Shown here piece after piece: positions 16,664-23,893 of a DNA stretch of 40,884 nucleotides; within the stretch, counting starts at the first letter, position 1; each line of letters begins with the position of its first letter. The DNA comes from Myxococcales bacterium (GTDB lineage Bacteria; Myxococcota_A; Polyangia; Polyangiales; Houyiibacteriaceae), in the NCBI GenBank assembly GCA_029862185.1, contig JAOTXX010000037.1, forward strand, positions 1-40,884. Direction: 5' to 3'. A program made the translations under genes and the position numbers. Below the pieces are notes generated by a model, which saw only the letters and a list, made by a program, of their open reading frames with translations, was not told where the DNA came from and did no database searches.

Positions 16664-17599
16664 ATGCCCGACGAACCAAACAACCCGGAGCAGAAACTGC
16701 CACCGCGTGTAGTGAAGATTCTTCAGCGCTTCATGGAGCGCGGCTTCTGGAGCAAATGGGCCGCAGCGACCGAAACCCAGCTGCAGGTGCCCGCGCAGCA
16801 ATTCGATCCCGAGTTCATGCGCAAGCTCGTGCCGAAGATGGAAACGTTCACGAGCTACTTCGGCGCCGAAGTTCGTGGCATGGATCGGGTGCCGCAAAGC
16901 CCGGTCCTTTTGATCGGCAACCACTCGGGCGGCATCATCACCCCCGACACGAGCGCGGTCTATGCGGCCTGGTACCGGACGCGCGGTTTCGAAGACCCTC
17001 TGATGGGTCTGGCGTTCGACGGCATCTACGCGGTGCCAGGTTGGCGAGAGCTGATGCGAAAGATCGGGCAGATGCCGGCGAGCATGGACAACGCGCAGGC
17101 CGCCCTCAGCACTGGATGCTCGGTTCTCCTCTATCCGGGTGGCACCTACGAGGTGTTCCGGCCGTGGAAGGACCGCAACCGCATCACATTCAAGGGTCGC
17201 AAAGGCTTCGTGCGACTGGCCCTCCAAGCCGGTGTTCCCGTCGTGCCGGTCGTCGGCCATGGCGGACACGAAACGACCATCGTCCTTACACGCGGGGAGC
17301 GCTTGGCGAAGCTCCTGAGCTTGGACAAGGTACGGATGGACGGGGCGCCGCTGCTGTTTCAGGTGCCCTGGGGGATTTCGAGCCCGGCGCTTCCGGGCAT
17401 GCCCCTTCCGGCAAAGATCACTGTCCAAGTCTGCGAGCCGCTCGACTGGAGGCGCTTCGGTCCCGAAGGCGCCGATGATCCAGAAGTGCTCGATGGCTGT
17501 TACGAAGAGATCACGTCGATCATGCAGGCCACCCTCGACCGGCTCGCTATCGAGAATCCGAAACCCCTCCTCAGCCGTTTCGTTCGGCGGAGAGCGTAG
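16664..17599 (+). CDS. lysophospholipid/glycerolipid acyltransferase (PlsC-like)
   Basis: A 311-residue acyltransferase. ATG 16664 gives MPDEPNN and leaves the operator outside the gene; the Shine-Dalgarno is weak. Motif I appears as LIGNHSGGIITPDTSAVYA around residue 85, where the Asp is seven residues after the His, not the four of classical PlsC enzymes. Motif III is the YPGGTYEVFRPW region, and the motif IV-like QAGVPVVPVVGHGG follows. These enzymes move an acyl group onto lysophosphatidate or related acceptors. No membrane helix is obvious. The esterase gene begins 13 bases downstream in the same direction. Confidence 0.85.
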   Translation: MPDEPNNPEQKLPPRVVKILQRFMERGFWSKWAAATETQLQVPAQQFDPEFMRKLVPKMETFTSYFGAEVRGMDRVPQSPVLLIGNHSGGIITPDTSAVYAAWYRTRGFEDPLMGLAFDGIYAVPGWRELMRKIGQMPASMDNAQAALSTGCSVLLYPGGTYEVFRPWKDRNRITFKGRKGFVRLALQAGVPVVPVVGHGGHETTIVLTRGERLAKLLSLDKVRMDGAPLLFQVPWGISSPALPGMPLPAKITVQVCEPLDWRRFGPEGADDPEVLDGCYEEITSIMQATLDRLAIENPKPLLSRFVRRRA

Positions 17600-17611
17600 A
17601 GCGTCCGGGCG

Positions 17612-18892
17612 ATGCTCCTCGGCGTACCGACGATCGCTTGGGCCTTCTTGGCGGTCAGTCTGGTCGGTGCGTTGTTCACGGCAAACGCGTTCGTCCCGGT
17701 GCGCCGCGTTCCCGCCCTCTTCATGCCGAGCTTCTTTGGCTCCTGGTTGACTGCCGAGCTCGCGATGCATCACGTCTTGTGGCAAGCGATCGCCTCTCTG
17801 CTGTTCGTCGAGCTCGGTGCGCTAGCCGCCTGGCCAGGCTGGCTCGCGCTGATCATCACGTTCGGTTCTTGGCTCGGCCTCCTGGTTCTCTTCGCGGACG
17901 GCAACCGGGCAAGAAAGACCTTCGACGCCGCCCTCGCAGGCGTGGAGCCGGTGCGCGAAACCAAGCCCGTGCCACGCCGAAACATCGTCCTGCCGTTCTC
18001 GAAGAAGCGACGCGGCATCCGGGTCACGCGCGACATCGTCTACCGGCGCGTGGCTGGCATGGTCTTGAAGCTCGATGTGGTGGCGCCCGCCGACGACGGC
18101 GCTCACCGACCCGCGATCCTGCAAATCCACGGCGGCTCTTGGGTGATGGGCGACAAGCGAGAACAGGGTTGGCCGCTCTTGTCTCACCTCGCGGCCAACG
18201 GCTGGGTCTGTTTCAATCTCAACTACCGCCTGAGCCCGGGCGCGACGTTCCCCGAACATCTGATCGACCTCAAGGCAGGCCTGGCCTGGATTCGCGAGCA
18301 CGCCGAGCAATGGGGGATCGACCCCGATTTCATCGCAGTGACCGGCGGCTCTGCCGGCGGTCACCTCGCAGCCCTCATGGGATTGACGGCCAACGACCCC
18401 GAGTACCAACCGGGCTTCGAAGAGGCCGACACCCGCGTGCAAGCCGCCGTGCCGATCTACGGCGTGTACGACTTCACGAGCCGGCTCGGCACGAACCGAC
18501 TCCCGTTCTGGTATCGGCGGCTCGAACGGCAGATCATGAAAGCGTTCCGGGATGAAGAGCCCGAAAAGTTCCGTCGAGCCTCGCCGATCGAACGCATCCA
18601 CCCGGACGCGCCGCCCTTCTTCGTGATTCACGGAGACCGCGACACCCTCGCGCCGGTCGAAGAGGCCCGCCAGTTCGCTGATGCGCTCCGCGAGGTTTCG
18701 AAATCGCCTGTCGTGTACGCCGAGCTGGGCGGCGCGCAGCACGCGTTCGACATCTTCTGCTCCCCTCGGACCGCACACATGCTCGCTGCCGTCTTGAAGT
18801 TCCTCGACGCCACCCACGCGGTCACGCGCGCCGAATCGACGAAGCCGTCACTCGATGACGGAGTTGCGTACCTGGGGGTCGCCGTTCGCTAG
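17612..18892 (+). CDS. membrane-anchored HSL/BD-FAE-type esterase
   Basis: A 426-residue alpha/beta hydrolase with three or four N-terminal hydrophobic segments (about residues 5-25, 38-55, 57-73, 78-95) followed by a hormone-sensitive-lipase-like domain. Oxyanion motif ILQIHGGSW near residue 170, nucleophile elbow GGSAGGH near residue 250, acid in HGDRDTLAP near 340 and His in AQHAFD near 375. Similar layouts are seen among the mycobacterial Lip enzymes. The last 15 codons (about 18848-18892) run antisense into the remains of the beta-helix pseudogene, so the C-terminal tail is probably not ancestral. It follows the acyltransferase by 12 bases and is likely its operon partner. Confidence 0.87.
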   Translation: MLLGVPTIAWAFLAVSLVGALFTANAFVPVRRVPALFMPSFFGSWLTAELAMHHVLWQAIASLLFVELGALAAWPGWLALIITFGSWLGLLVLFADGNRARKTFDAALAGVEPVRETKPVPRRNIVLPFSKKRRGIRVTRDIVYRRVAGMVLKLDVVAPADDGAHRPAILQIHGGSWVMGDKREQGWPLLSHLAANGWVCFNLNYRLSPGATFPEHLIDLKAGLAWIREHAEQWGIDPDFIAVTGGSAGGHLAALMGLTANDPEYQPGFEEADTRVQAAVPIYGVYDFTSRLGTNRLPFWYRRLERQIMKAFRDEEPEKFRRASPIERIHPDAPPFFVIHGDRDTLAPVEEARQFADALREVSKSPVVYAELGGAQHAFDIFCSPRTAHMLAAVLKFLDATHAVTRAESTKPSLDDGVAYLGVAVR

Positions 18893-19352
18893 AACGAAGA
18901 TGCCCGGATAGCCTTGAGTTTCGAAGCCGTCGCTGGGATTGTTTCGCAAAACCGAATCCTCGACCACCAGGCTCCCGCTCCGGTCGTTGCTCACGAAGAA
19001 GATCGCCCCGCCGCCTTCGTTGGCCGTGTTGTTCTCCATCACGGTGCCGCAGACGGTGAGCGTGAACGTATTGCCATCGTTATAGATGGCGCCGCCGCTC
19101 AGCGTGACCTTGCCGCCACCGTCGATGACGACATCCGGATTCTGGTCATTGAAAACCTTCGCGGTCCTGTCGAGGGTGATGATGATCGGCTCGGGGCTGT
19201 GCCTCGCCAGGCACGCTACAGCTGCCATCCCCATTGCCCGTCGGCGGTCCGTCGTTCGGATTGGTCCGTGGGTTCACCGGCGCCGACTCGCCACAGCCCA
19301 GCGCTCCGAGCACCAGCAAGACCGCAACGCGCGGCCGGTAGCGTCCTGACAT
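18848..19352 (-). pseudogene. decayed secreted beta-helix (choice-of-anchor Q-like) protein, two internal deletions
   Basis: The ATG at 19352 with GGGGGA upstream opens a lipoprotein-like signal (VLLVLGALGC) and a Pro/Gly/Asn linker leading to CSVPGEAQP. At this point the family sequence jumps out of frame: after EAQP the reading frame shifts to continue as EPIIITLDRTAKVFNDQNPD and VVIDGGGKVTLSGG. A second, in-frame gap joins LSGG directly to GAIYNDGNTFTL, then the protein runs to the end (SAIFFVSNDRSGSL-like segment and RNNPSDGF). Intact relatives have about 40 residues at the first gap and about 150 at the second, by my memory of the family. Only about 168 codons remain of some 400. Not expected to make a working protein. 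Confidence 0.72.
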
Positions 19353-19510
19353 TCCCGGTTTCCCCCAGCTCCAAGATAGCGAGTCAGGGCAGTGCTGCCA
19401 AAAGCGCACGGCCAAACCTGCATTGGGCATGCAGCACACCGGCTGCGACTGGCAGCCTCGCCCTGGATCTGCCAAGACGCGGCCTCACGCGAAGGCGTGG
19501 GGGTTTACGC

Positions 19511-21325
19511 GTGCAGAACAAGATTCGAAATGTGGCGATTATCGCTCACGTCGACCATGGCAAGACCACGCTGGTCGACGCGATGTTGCATCAGACCGGC
19601 GTCTTCCGGGCAAACGAGGCCGTTCGCGAGCGCGTGATGGACTCGAACGACCTCGAGCGCGAGCGCGGCATCACTATTTTGGCCAAGCACGCGTCGATCC
19701 GCTGGAAAGACTACAAGATCAATCTAATCGACACGCCGGGACACGCAGACTTTGGCGGCGAGGTCGAGCGGACGCTCCGGATGGCCGACGGCGCGCTGCT
19801 CCTAGTCGACGCCGCCGAAGGCGCCCTCCCCCAGACACGTTTTGTTCTTTCCAAGTGCATCGAGCTCGACCTTCCCGTCGTCACGGTCGTCAACAAGATC
19901 GACCGAAGCGACGCGCGACCCGACGAGGCCCTCCACGAGGTCTTCGATCTGTTTTGCGACCTCGGCGCCACCGACGAGCAGGCCGACTTCGCGCACATTT
20001 ACGCAATCGGCAAAGACGGGATCGCAAAGCGCGAGCTCGAAGACGAATCGAGCGACCTCACGCCGCTCTTCGAAACGCTCATCGAACGGCTCCCCGCGCC
20101 CGAAGGCGACCCGGACGCGCCTTTGCAGCTCCTGGTGCACAACACGATTCACGACGAGTACGTCGGCCGCATCGCGATCGGCCGCATCCGGAACGGGAGG
20201 ATCAAGCCCCAAGAGATGGTTGCGATCATCGGCAAAGAAGACGTGGTCGAACGGAAGGTTGGCGCGCTCTGGGGCTTCGAGAGCCTCGAACGCGTCCGCA
20301 TCACCGAAGCGTCTGCCGGCGACATCGTGGCGATCTCGGGGATCGAAGACGTGCACATCGGGGACACGATTACGCCGCCAAGCCACCCGAACCCGCTCGA
20401 GCGAATCAGCGTCGAGCAACCGACCATCAAGATTCGCTTCATGGTCAACACCTCGCCCTTCGCAGGCCTGGCGGGCGACTATGTGACTTCTCGGCAGGTG
20501 CGCGAGCGGCTTCTCAAAGAAGCGCAGCGAAACATCGCCATGCGCGTGGAAGAAGGGGACGAAGCCGATTCGTTCATGGTATACGGCCGCGGCGAGCTGG
20601 TGCTGGCGATTTTGGCGGAGACGATGCGGCGGGAAGGCTACGAGTTCGCCCTCGGCATGCCCGAAGTCGTCGTTCGGGAAATCGACGGGAAGAAATTCGA
20701 ACCTGTCGAAACCGTCGTCGTCGACGTCCCCCAGCACCACGTCGGCACCGTGACCCAGCTCCTCGGCGACCGGCGCGGCGTGATGGTCAAGATGAGCCCC
20801 CTCGGGACCAACCGCTCCCGCATCGAGTATCGCGTTCCGTCGCGAGGCCTGATCGGCTTCCGATCCTTGTTCATGACCGAAACGCGTGGCGAAGGGCTCC
20901 TCAACACGATGTTCGAGGGCTGGGACCCTTACGCCGGGCCCTTGCTTCGTCGGAAGAACGGCGCGATCGTTTCCGATCGGAAGGGCGTCACCACGCCGTA
21001 TGCGCTCTTCAATCTGCAGCCGCGAGGCAAGCTCTTCGTCGAGACGGCAACGAAGGTGTACGAAGGCATGATCGTGGGCGAGCACAACCGGCCGAGCGAC
21101 CTCGACGTGAACTGCACCCGCGAAAAGAAGCTCACCAACATTCGGGCCGCGGGGAAAGACGAGAATGTCGTCCTGACGCCGCCCAAGGAGCTCACGATCG
21201 AAACCGCACTCGATTGGATCGATCAGGACGAGCTGGTGGAAGTCACCCCAGATTCCGTCCGCATCCGCAAGGCGATCCTCCAGTGCAACCTCAGGCCGAA
21301 GCGCGAAGCCCCCAATAAGGGCTAG
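19511..21325 (+). CDS. typA: translational GTPase TypA/BipA
   Basis: A 604-residue ribosome-binding GTPase, the usual length. The GTG at 19511 is preceded by a GTGGGGG stretch and gives MQNKIRNVAIIAHVDHGKTTL. G1 AHVDHGKT (12-19), switch I RGIT (52-55), G3 DTPGH (74-78), G4 NKID (128-131). Domain II, the EF-G-like domains III and V, and the TypA C-terminal domain (RGKLFVETATKVYEGMIVGE, CTREKKLTNIRAAGKDE) are complete. BipA helps 50S subunit assembly at low temperature and under stress. A small inverted repeat CACGC-GAAG-GCGTG lies just before the Shine-Dalgarno region and could affect initiation. Its stop codon overlaps that of the convergent gene. Confidence 0.96.
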   Translation: MQNKIRNVAIIAHVDHGKTTLVDAMLHQTGVFRANEAVRERVMDSNDLERERGITILAKHASIRWKDYKINLIDTPGHADFGGEVERTLRMADGALLLVDAAEGALPQTRFVLSKCIELDLPVVTVVNKIDRSDARPDEALHEVFDLFCDLGATDEQADFAHIYAIGKDGIAKRELEDESSDLTPLFETLIERLPAPEGDPDAPLQLLVHNTIHDEYVGRIAIGRIRNGRIKPQEMVAIIGKEDVVERKVGALWGFESLERVRITEASAGDIVAISGIEDVHIGDTITPPSHPNPLERISVEQPTIKIRFMVNTSPFAGLAGDYVTSRQVRERLLKEAQRNIAMRVEEGDEADSFMVYGRGELVLAILAETMRREGYEFALGMPEVVVREIDGKKFEPVETVVVDVPQHHVGTVTQLLGDRRGVMVKMSPLGTNRSRIEYRVPSRGLIGFRSLFMTETRGEGLLNTMFEGWDPYAGPLLRRKNGAIVSDRKGVTTPYALFNLQPRGKLFVETATKVYEGMIVGEHNRPSDLDVNCTREKKLTNIRAAGKDENVVLTPPKELTIETALDWIDQDELVEVTPDSVRIRKAILQCNLRPKREAPNKG

Positions 21326-22227
21326 GCTTTCGGGACCTGGACCGTCTTGGGAAGCGAGCCGGTCAGGCTCAACACCGCACGCATGCACCGATGCGCAACG
21401 TCGACCGGCCCAAGGTGCATCATCGGACAGCCGCCGGGGATGACGGTGGCCCCGTACGCCTCGCAAAACGCCGCCGCCTCAGGGGAGAACGAGCCCCCGT
21501 CGATCGAACGGTGAAACCAAATCCGCCGAACGCCAGCCGCCCTACACTGCCGCGCGATCTCCATCGCTTGGTCGGGATGCGTGGCGATCATCACTGCATC
21601 TGGCGGCTCGGGAAGATCGGCGAGCGATGCGTAGCACCGTTCGCCTTCGACCGATTCGGCATTGGGGTTGATCGCGTAGACCTCTCGTCCGCTGGCTCTT
21701 AGTTTCTTGAAGATGAGGTTTGCGGGTGCGTTTCCAGAGCGCGATACGCCCGCCACGGCAAAGCGCTTCTGAGCGAGGAACTCCGCAGCACCCTCTGCAA
21801 GGGGCACCGAGTCGCTCGAAATGGCCTCCATGGCTGCGGCTCGACTCGCGCGCAGGTAGCTGTAGAGGAACAGAGCCGCCAACACGCCCTGCATGACCCA
21901 GGTCGGAATCATGCGCGGCAAGGGAATGAGCCCCGAGCTGACGGCGGAGGCGCCGGCCCAGGCCAGCCCGGCAACGACAAACACGGTGATCGGCAAAACA
22001 CCGCGTCGCGCCAGCGGGTCCCGATCGGCCCAAAGGAGGAGAACGCTCCAACCGAGCATCAATGAAGCACCGAGCCCCATGGCGTATCGGTAGTCGGCGC
22101 CGGGCTGGAACTCCGAGATGCCGTAGACCAGTCGTCCGAGGTCCGGAAAAAGCATGGCCGCGGCGGCCAAGGCGTCGATGGCGGCGCCCAACCAGTACGA
22201 AATTCTCAGCCAGCGGATCTCAGGCAT
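21322..22227 (-). CDS. membrane protein fused to CoA-binding (CoA_binding_2) domain
   Basis: A 301-residue protein. Four hydrophobic segments fill about residues 8-135 (SYWLGAAIDALAAAAMLFP, YAMGLGASLMLGWSVLLLW, VLPITVFVVAGLAWAGASAV, WVMQGVLAALFLYSYL). Residues about 150-290 match the small CoA-binding Rossmann domain: FAVAGVSRSGNAPANLIFKKL, EVYAINPNAESVEGERCYASLADLP, DAVMIATHPDQAMEIARQC and the GGCPMMHL end. Free-standing versions of this domain are common; the membrane domain at the front is unusual. It has its own start and is convergent with typA, the two stops sharing CTAG at 21322-21325. The N-terminal region resembles small four-helix DUF-type membrane proteins; function unknown. Confidence 0.82.
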   Translation of the reverse strand: MPEIRWLRISYWLGAAIDALAAAAMLFPDLGRLVYGISEFQPGADYRYAMGLGASLMLGWSVLLLWADRDPLARRGVLPITVFVVAGLAWAGASAVSSGLIPLPRMIPTWVMQGVLAALFLYSYLRASRAAAMEAISSDSVPLAEGAAEFLAQKRFAVAGVSRSGNAPANLIFKKLRASGREVYAINPNAESVEGERCYASLADLPEPPDAVMIATHPDQAMEIARQCRAAGVRRIWFHRSIDGGSFSPEAAAFCEAYGATVIPGGCPMMHLGPVDVAHRCMRAVLSLTGSLPKTVQVPKA

Positions 22228-22566
22228 GGCTCAACCACAACGAAGGAGGTCAGTCGCACGGCACGGGGTAGGCCCCAGCGTCATGGCCGGCGTTGGCGGC
22301 TGATCGTGCGCAGCGAGAGATCCGCCGCAGACTCCCGCGCGCGGAGGAGAATCGAGCCGCCTCGGCTCGACCGACACACCATCCCGTTGCCGGCGACTGA
22401 CGTCCATCACCCCCCGAGTCTGCAATGGCTGTGCCACCATCGGTGCCCCAAAAGCCCTGGAGATCCGCACGCTGAGCTGGAATGGCGCGAAGAATCTTCG
22501 CATCGGCCGCGATGGCCGCATCGGTTGCGCAAATTGCCGACGGGGTCGCCTTGAGGTCATGATGGC
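22228..22566. other. 339-base gap without a convincing gene
   Basis: This gap separates the leftward CoA-binding gene and the rightward Smr gene, so it should carry both promoters. Frames open here on both strands are short, rich in Arg/Pro/Ala and unlike known families. One rightward frame has CNGC and CANC (about 22415-22540) but no start and no zinc-ribbon context. The only clear element is GAGGT at 22553-22557, taken as the Smr ribosome-binding site. Confidence 0.45.
22553..22557 (+). promoter_or_regulatory. ribosome-binding site favouring a TTG start
   Basis: GAGGT is followed nine bases later by TTG at 22567, which is in frame with the Smr gene. The only nearby in-frame ATG (22573) would be 15 bases away. 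This spacing is why the TTG is preferred. Confidence 0.4.
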
Positions 22567-23160
22567 TTGGCGATGGCCAGGTCAAGGGGCAAAGGCGGGA
22601 AAGGCGGAGACCGAAAAGGCCCGGTCGGGGGGCGCTCGGAAGCGGATCTGGCAGCGCTCGAACGCGCCCTATCCGATGTGAAGCCCTTGAACCCGGCTTC
22701 AAAGAAGCGCGTGATGCCCGCGCCAGGGAGCGGCTCCGCGGCGCGACCCTCTTCGCGGGGCACGCCGATTCGACCGACCGAGTCACTGATTCTCGAACGC
22801 GAAGCGAACGGCATCATCCTCGGCAAGCGCAGCTCGACCCACCCGAGCATCCTCGACGCCCTGGAAGATCCAAAGCTCGAAGTCCAAGCCGAGTGCGACC
22901 TGCACGGCCAAACCGCACGGGAGGCCGAACGCCAAGTGCTCCGCTTCGTCCGCGAAGCTCAGCGGAGCGGTAGGCGCTGGGTCCTGATCATCGTCGGCAA
23001 GGGTCTCCACAGCCCAGGCGGAAAGGCCACGCTCAAATCGAGTGTCGCCGAAGCCCTCAGCAAGCGCGCCCCCGCTCGCTTCGTCCTCGCGTTCCGAACG
23101 GCCCCACGCCACCTGGGCGGAACCGGCGCCCTCGTCGCCCGCCTCGTCGATCGGCTCTGA
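22567..23160 (+). CDS. Smr domain protein
   Basis: A 197-residue protein from a TTG start (195 residues from the ATG at 22573). A basic, Gly-rich N-terminus and a linker precede the C-terminal Smr domain: CDLHGQTAREAERQVLRF near residue 111, VLIIVGKGLHSPGG near residue 139 (TGKG-like motif) and the closing FRTAPRHLGGTGALVARL. Smr domains of this DLHG type occur in MutS2 and in stand-alone proteins, and several are nucleases acting on branched DNA or on mRNA of stalled ribosomes. Which applies here is unknown. It ends eight bases before the stop of the convergent TM2 gene. Confidence 0.88.
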   Translation: MAMARSRGKGGKGGDRKGPVGGRSEADLAALERALSDVKPLNPASKKRVMPAPGSGSAARPSSRGTPIRPTESLILEREANGIILGKRSSTHPSILDALEDPKLEVQAECDLHGQTAREAERQVLRFVREAQRSGRRWVLIIVGKGLHSPGGKATLKSSVAEALSKRAPARFVLAFRTAPRHLGGTGALVARLVDRL

Positions 23161-23167
23161 ACCAGGC

Positions 23168-23566
23168 TTAGCGCCCGCCAGCGTTCGCTTCGCTGACCTG
23201 CTCGTTGAGCGTCCAGTAGTCGTAGAGGATGCCGATGCCGGCCAGGCCCGCGGTCAGGAAGTAGAGGAGGCCTGTCAGGTACTTGCCCATGTAAAACCGG
23301 TGGATCCCAAAGATGCCCAGAAAGGTGAGCAGAATCCAGGTCACATTGTGGTCGACGGGACCCGCGTCATATCGAAGCTCGGCCGAGCGATCGAGCGAGG
23401 GCATCAAAAACAAATCGACGAGCCAGCCGATGCCCAGCAAGCCCAAGGTCAGAAACCAGATCGTCCCGCTAACCGGGCGCCCGTAGTAAAAACGATGCGC
23501 GCCCATGAATCCGAAGATCCATAGCAAGTAGCCCATCCCCAAATTGTGCGTATCGCCCTGCGCCAT
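23168..23566 (-). CDS. TM2-domain protein, two TM2 units
   Basis: A 132-residue membrane protein with two TM2 units, each two helices. Unit one: IFGFMGAHRFYYGRPVSGTI then FLTLGLLGIGWLVDLFLMP; unit two: FLGIFGIHRFYMGKYLTGLL then FLTAGLAGIGILYDYWTL. The HRFYxG motif occurs in both at the expected turn. The role of bacterial TM2 proteins is unknown. It lies 49 bases downstream of rpmG on the same strand and may be read through from it. Confidence 0.9.
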   Translation of the reverse strand: MAQGDTHNLGMGYLLWIFGFMGAHRFYYGRPVSGTIWFLTLGLLGIGWLVDLFLMPSLDRSAELRYDAGPVDHNVTWILLTFLGIFGIHRFYMGKYLTGLLYFLTAGLAGIGILYDYWTLNEQVSEANAGGR

Positions 23567-23615
23567 GGGGGGATCTCTAGGCGGAAGTCACCAGAGGGCA
23601 AGCGGGCGGACCCTT

Positions 23616-23777
23616 CTAGCCCTTGCTGATCTTGCCTTCTTTGTGGGGCTGGTGGCTGCGGCACTTGGAGCAGAATTTCTTGATGTGGAATTTCTCCGGC
23701 ATCGTGCGCTTGTTCTTGTCCGTCGTGTAGTTGTCTTTGCCGCAGGTTTCGCAGCTGAGCTTGATGAGATCACGCAT
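23616..23777 (-). CDS. rpmG: 50S ribosomal protein L33
   Basis: A 53-residue bL33. Zinc-binding Cys are present in pairs, SCETCG (Cys9 and Cys12) and KFCSKC, making this the zinc-bound C+ form rather than the zinc-free form. The first part (KLSCETCGKDNYTT) and the conserved basic FHIKKFC segment are normal. The ATG at 23777 is the only reasonable start; AAGG lies nine bases upstream. No rpmB or tRNA neighbour is present. Confidence 0.93.
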   Translation of the reverse strand: MRDLIKLSCETCGKDNYTTDKNKRTMPEKFHIKKFCSKCRSHQPHKEGKISKG

Positions 23778-23893
23778 AGGAGTGCCTTGCCTTTTGGGCT
23801 GGAAGGGGCGGAGTGTAGCGGGGCCTGCCGACCGGTCAAATCTGGGCTCGTGCCCCTGGATCCGAACCCTAGATTGGGTGTAAACCCTCGAAG

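Noticed and set aside
19802-21466. Long open frame antisense to typA
   Set aside because: Shadow of a conserved GTPase gene; no family features, Arg/Asp-rich.
22415-22560. CNGC...CANC frame as a small zinc-ribbon gene
   Set aside because: No start codon, no ribosome-binding site and no wider resemblance to a zinc ribbon.
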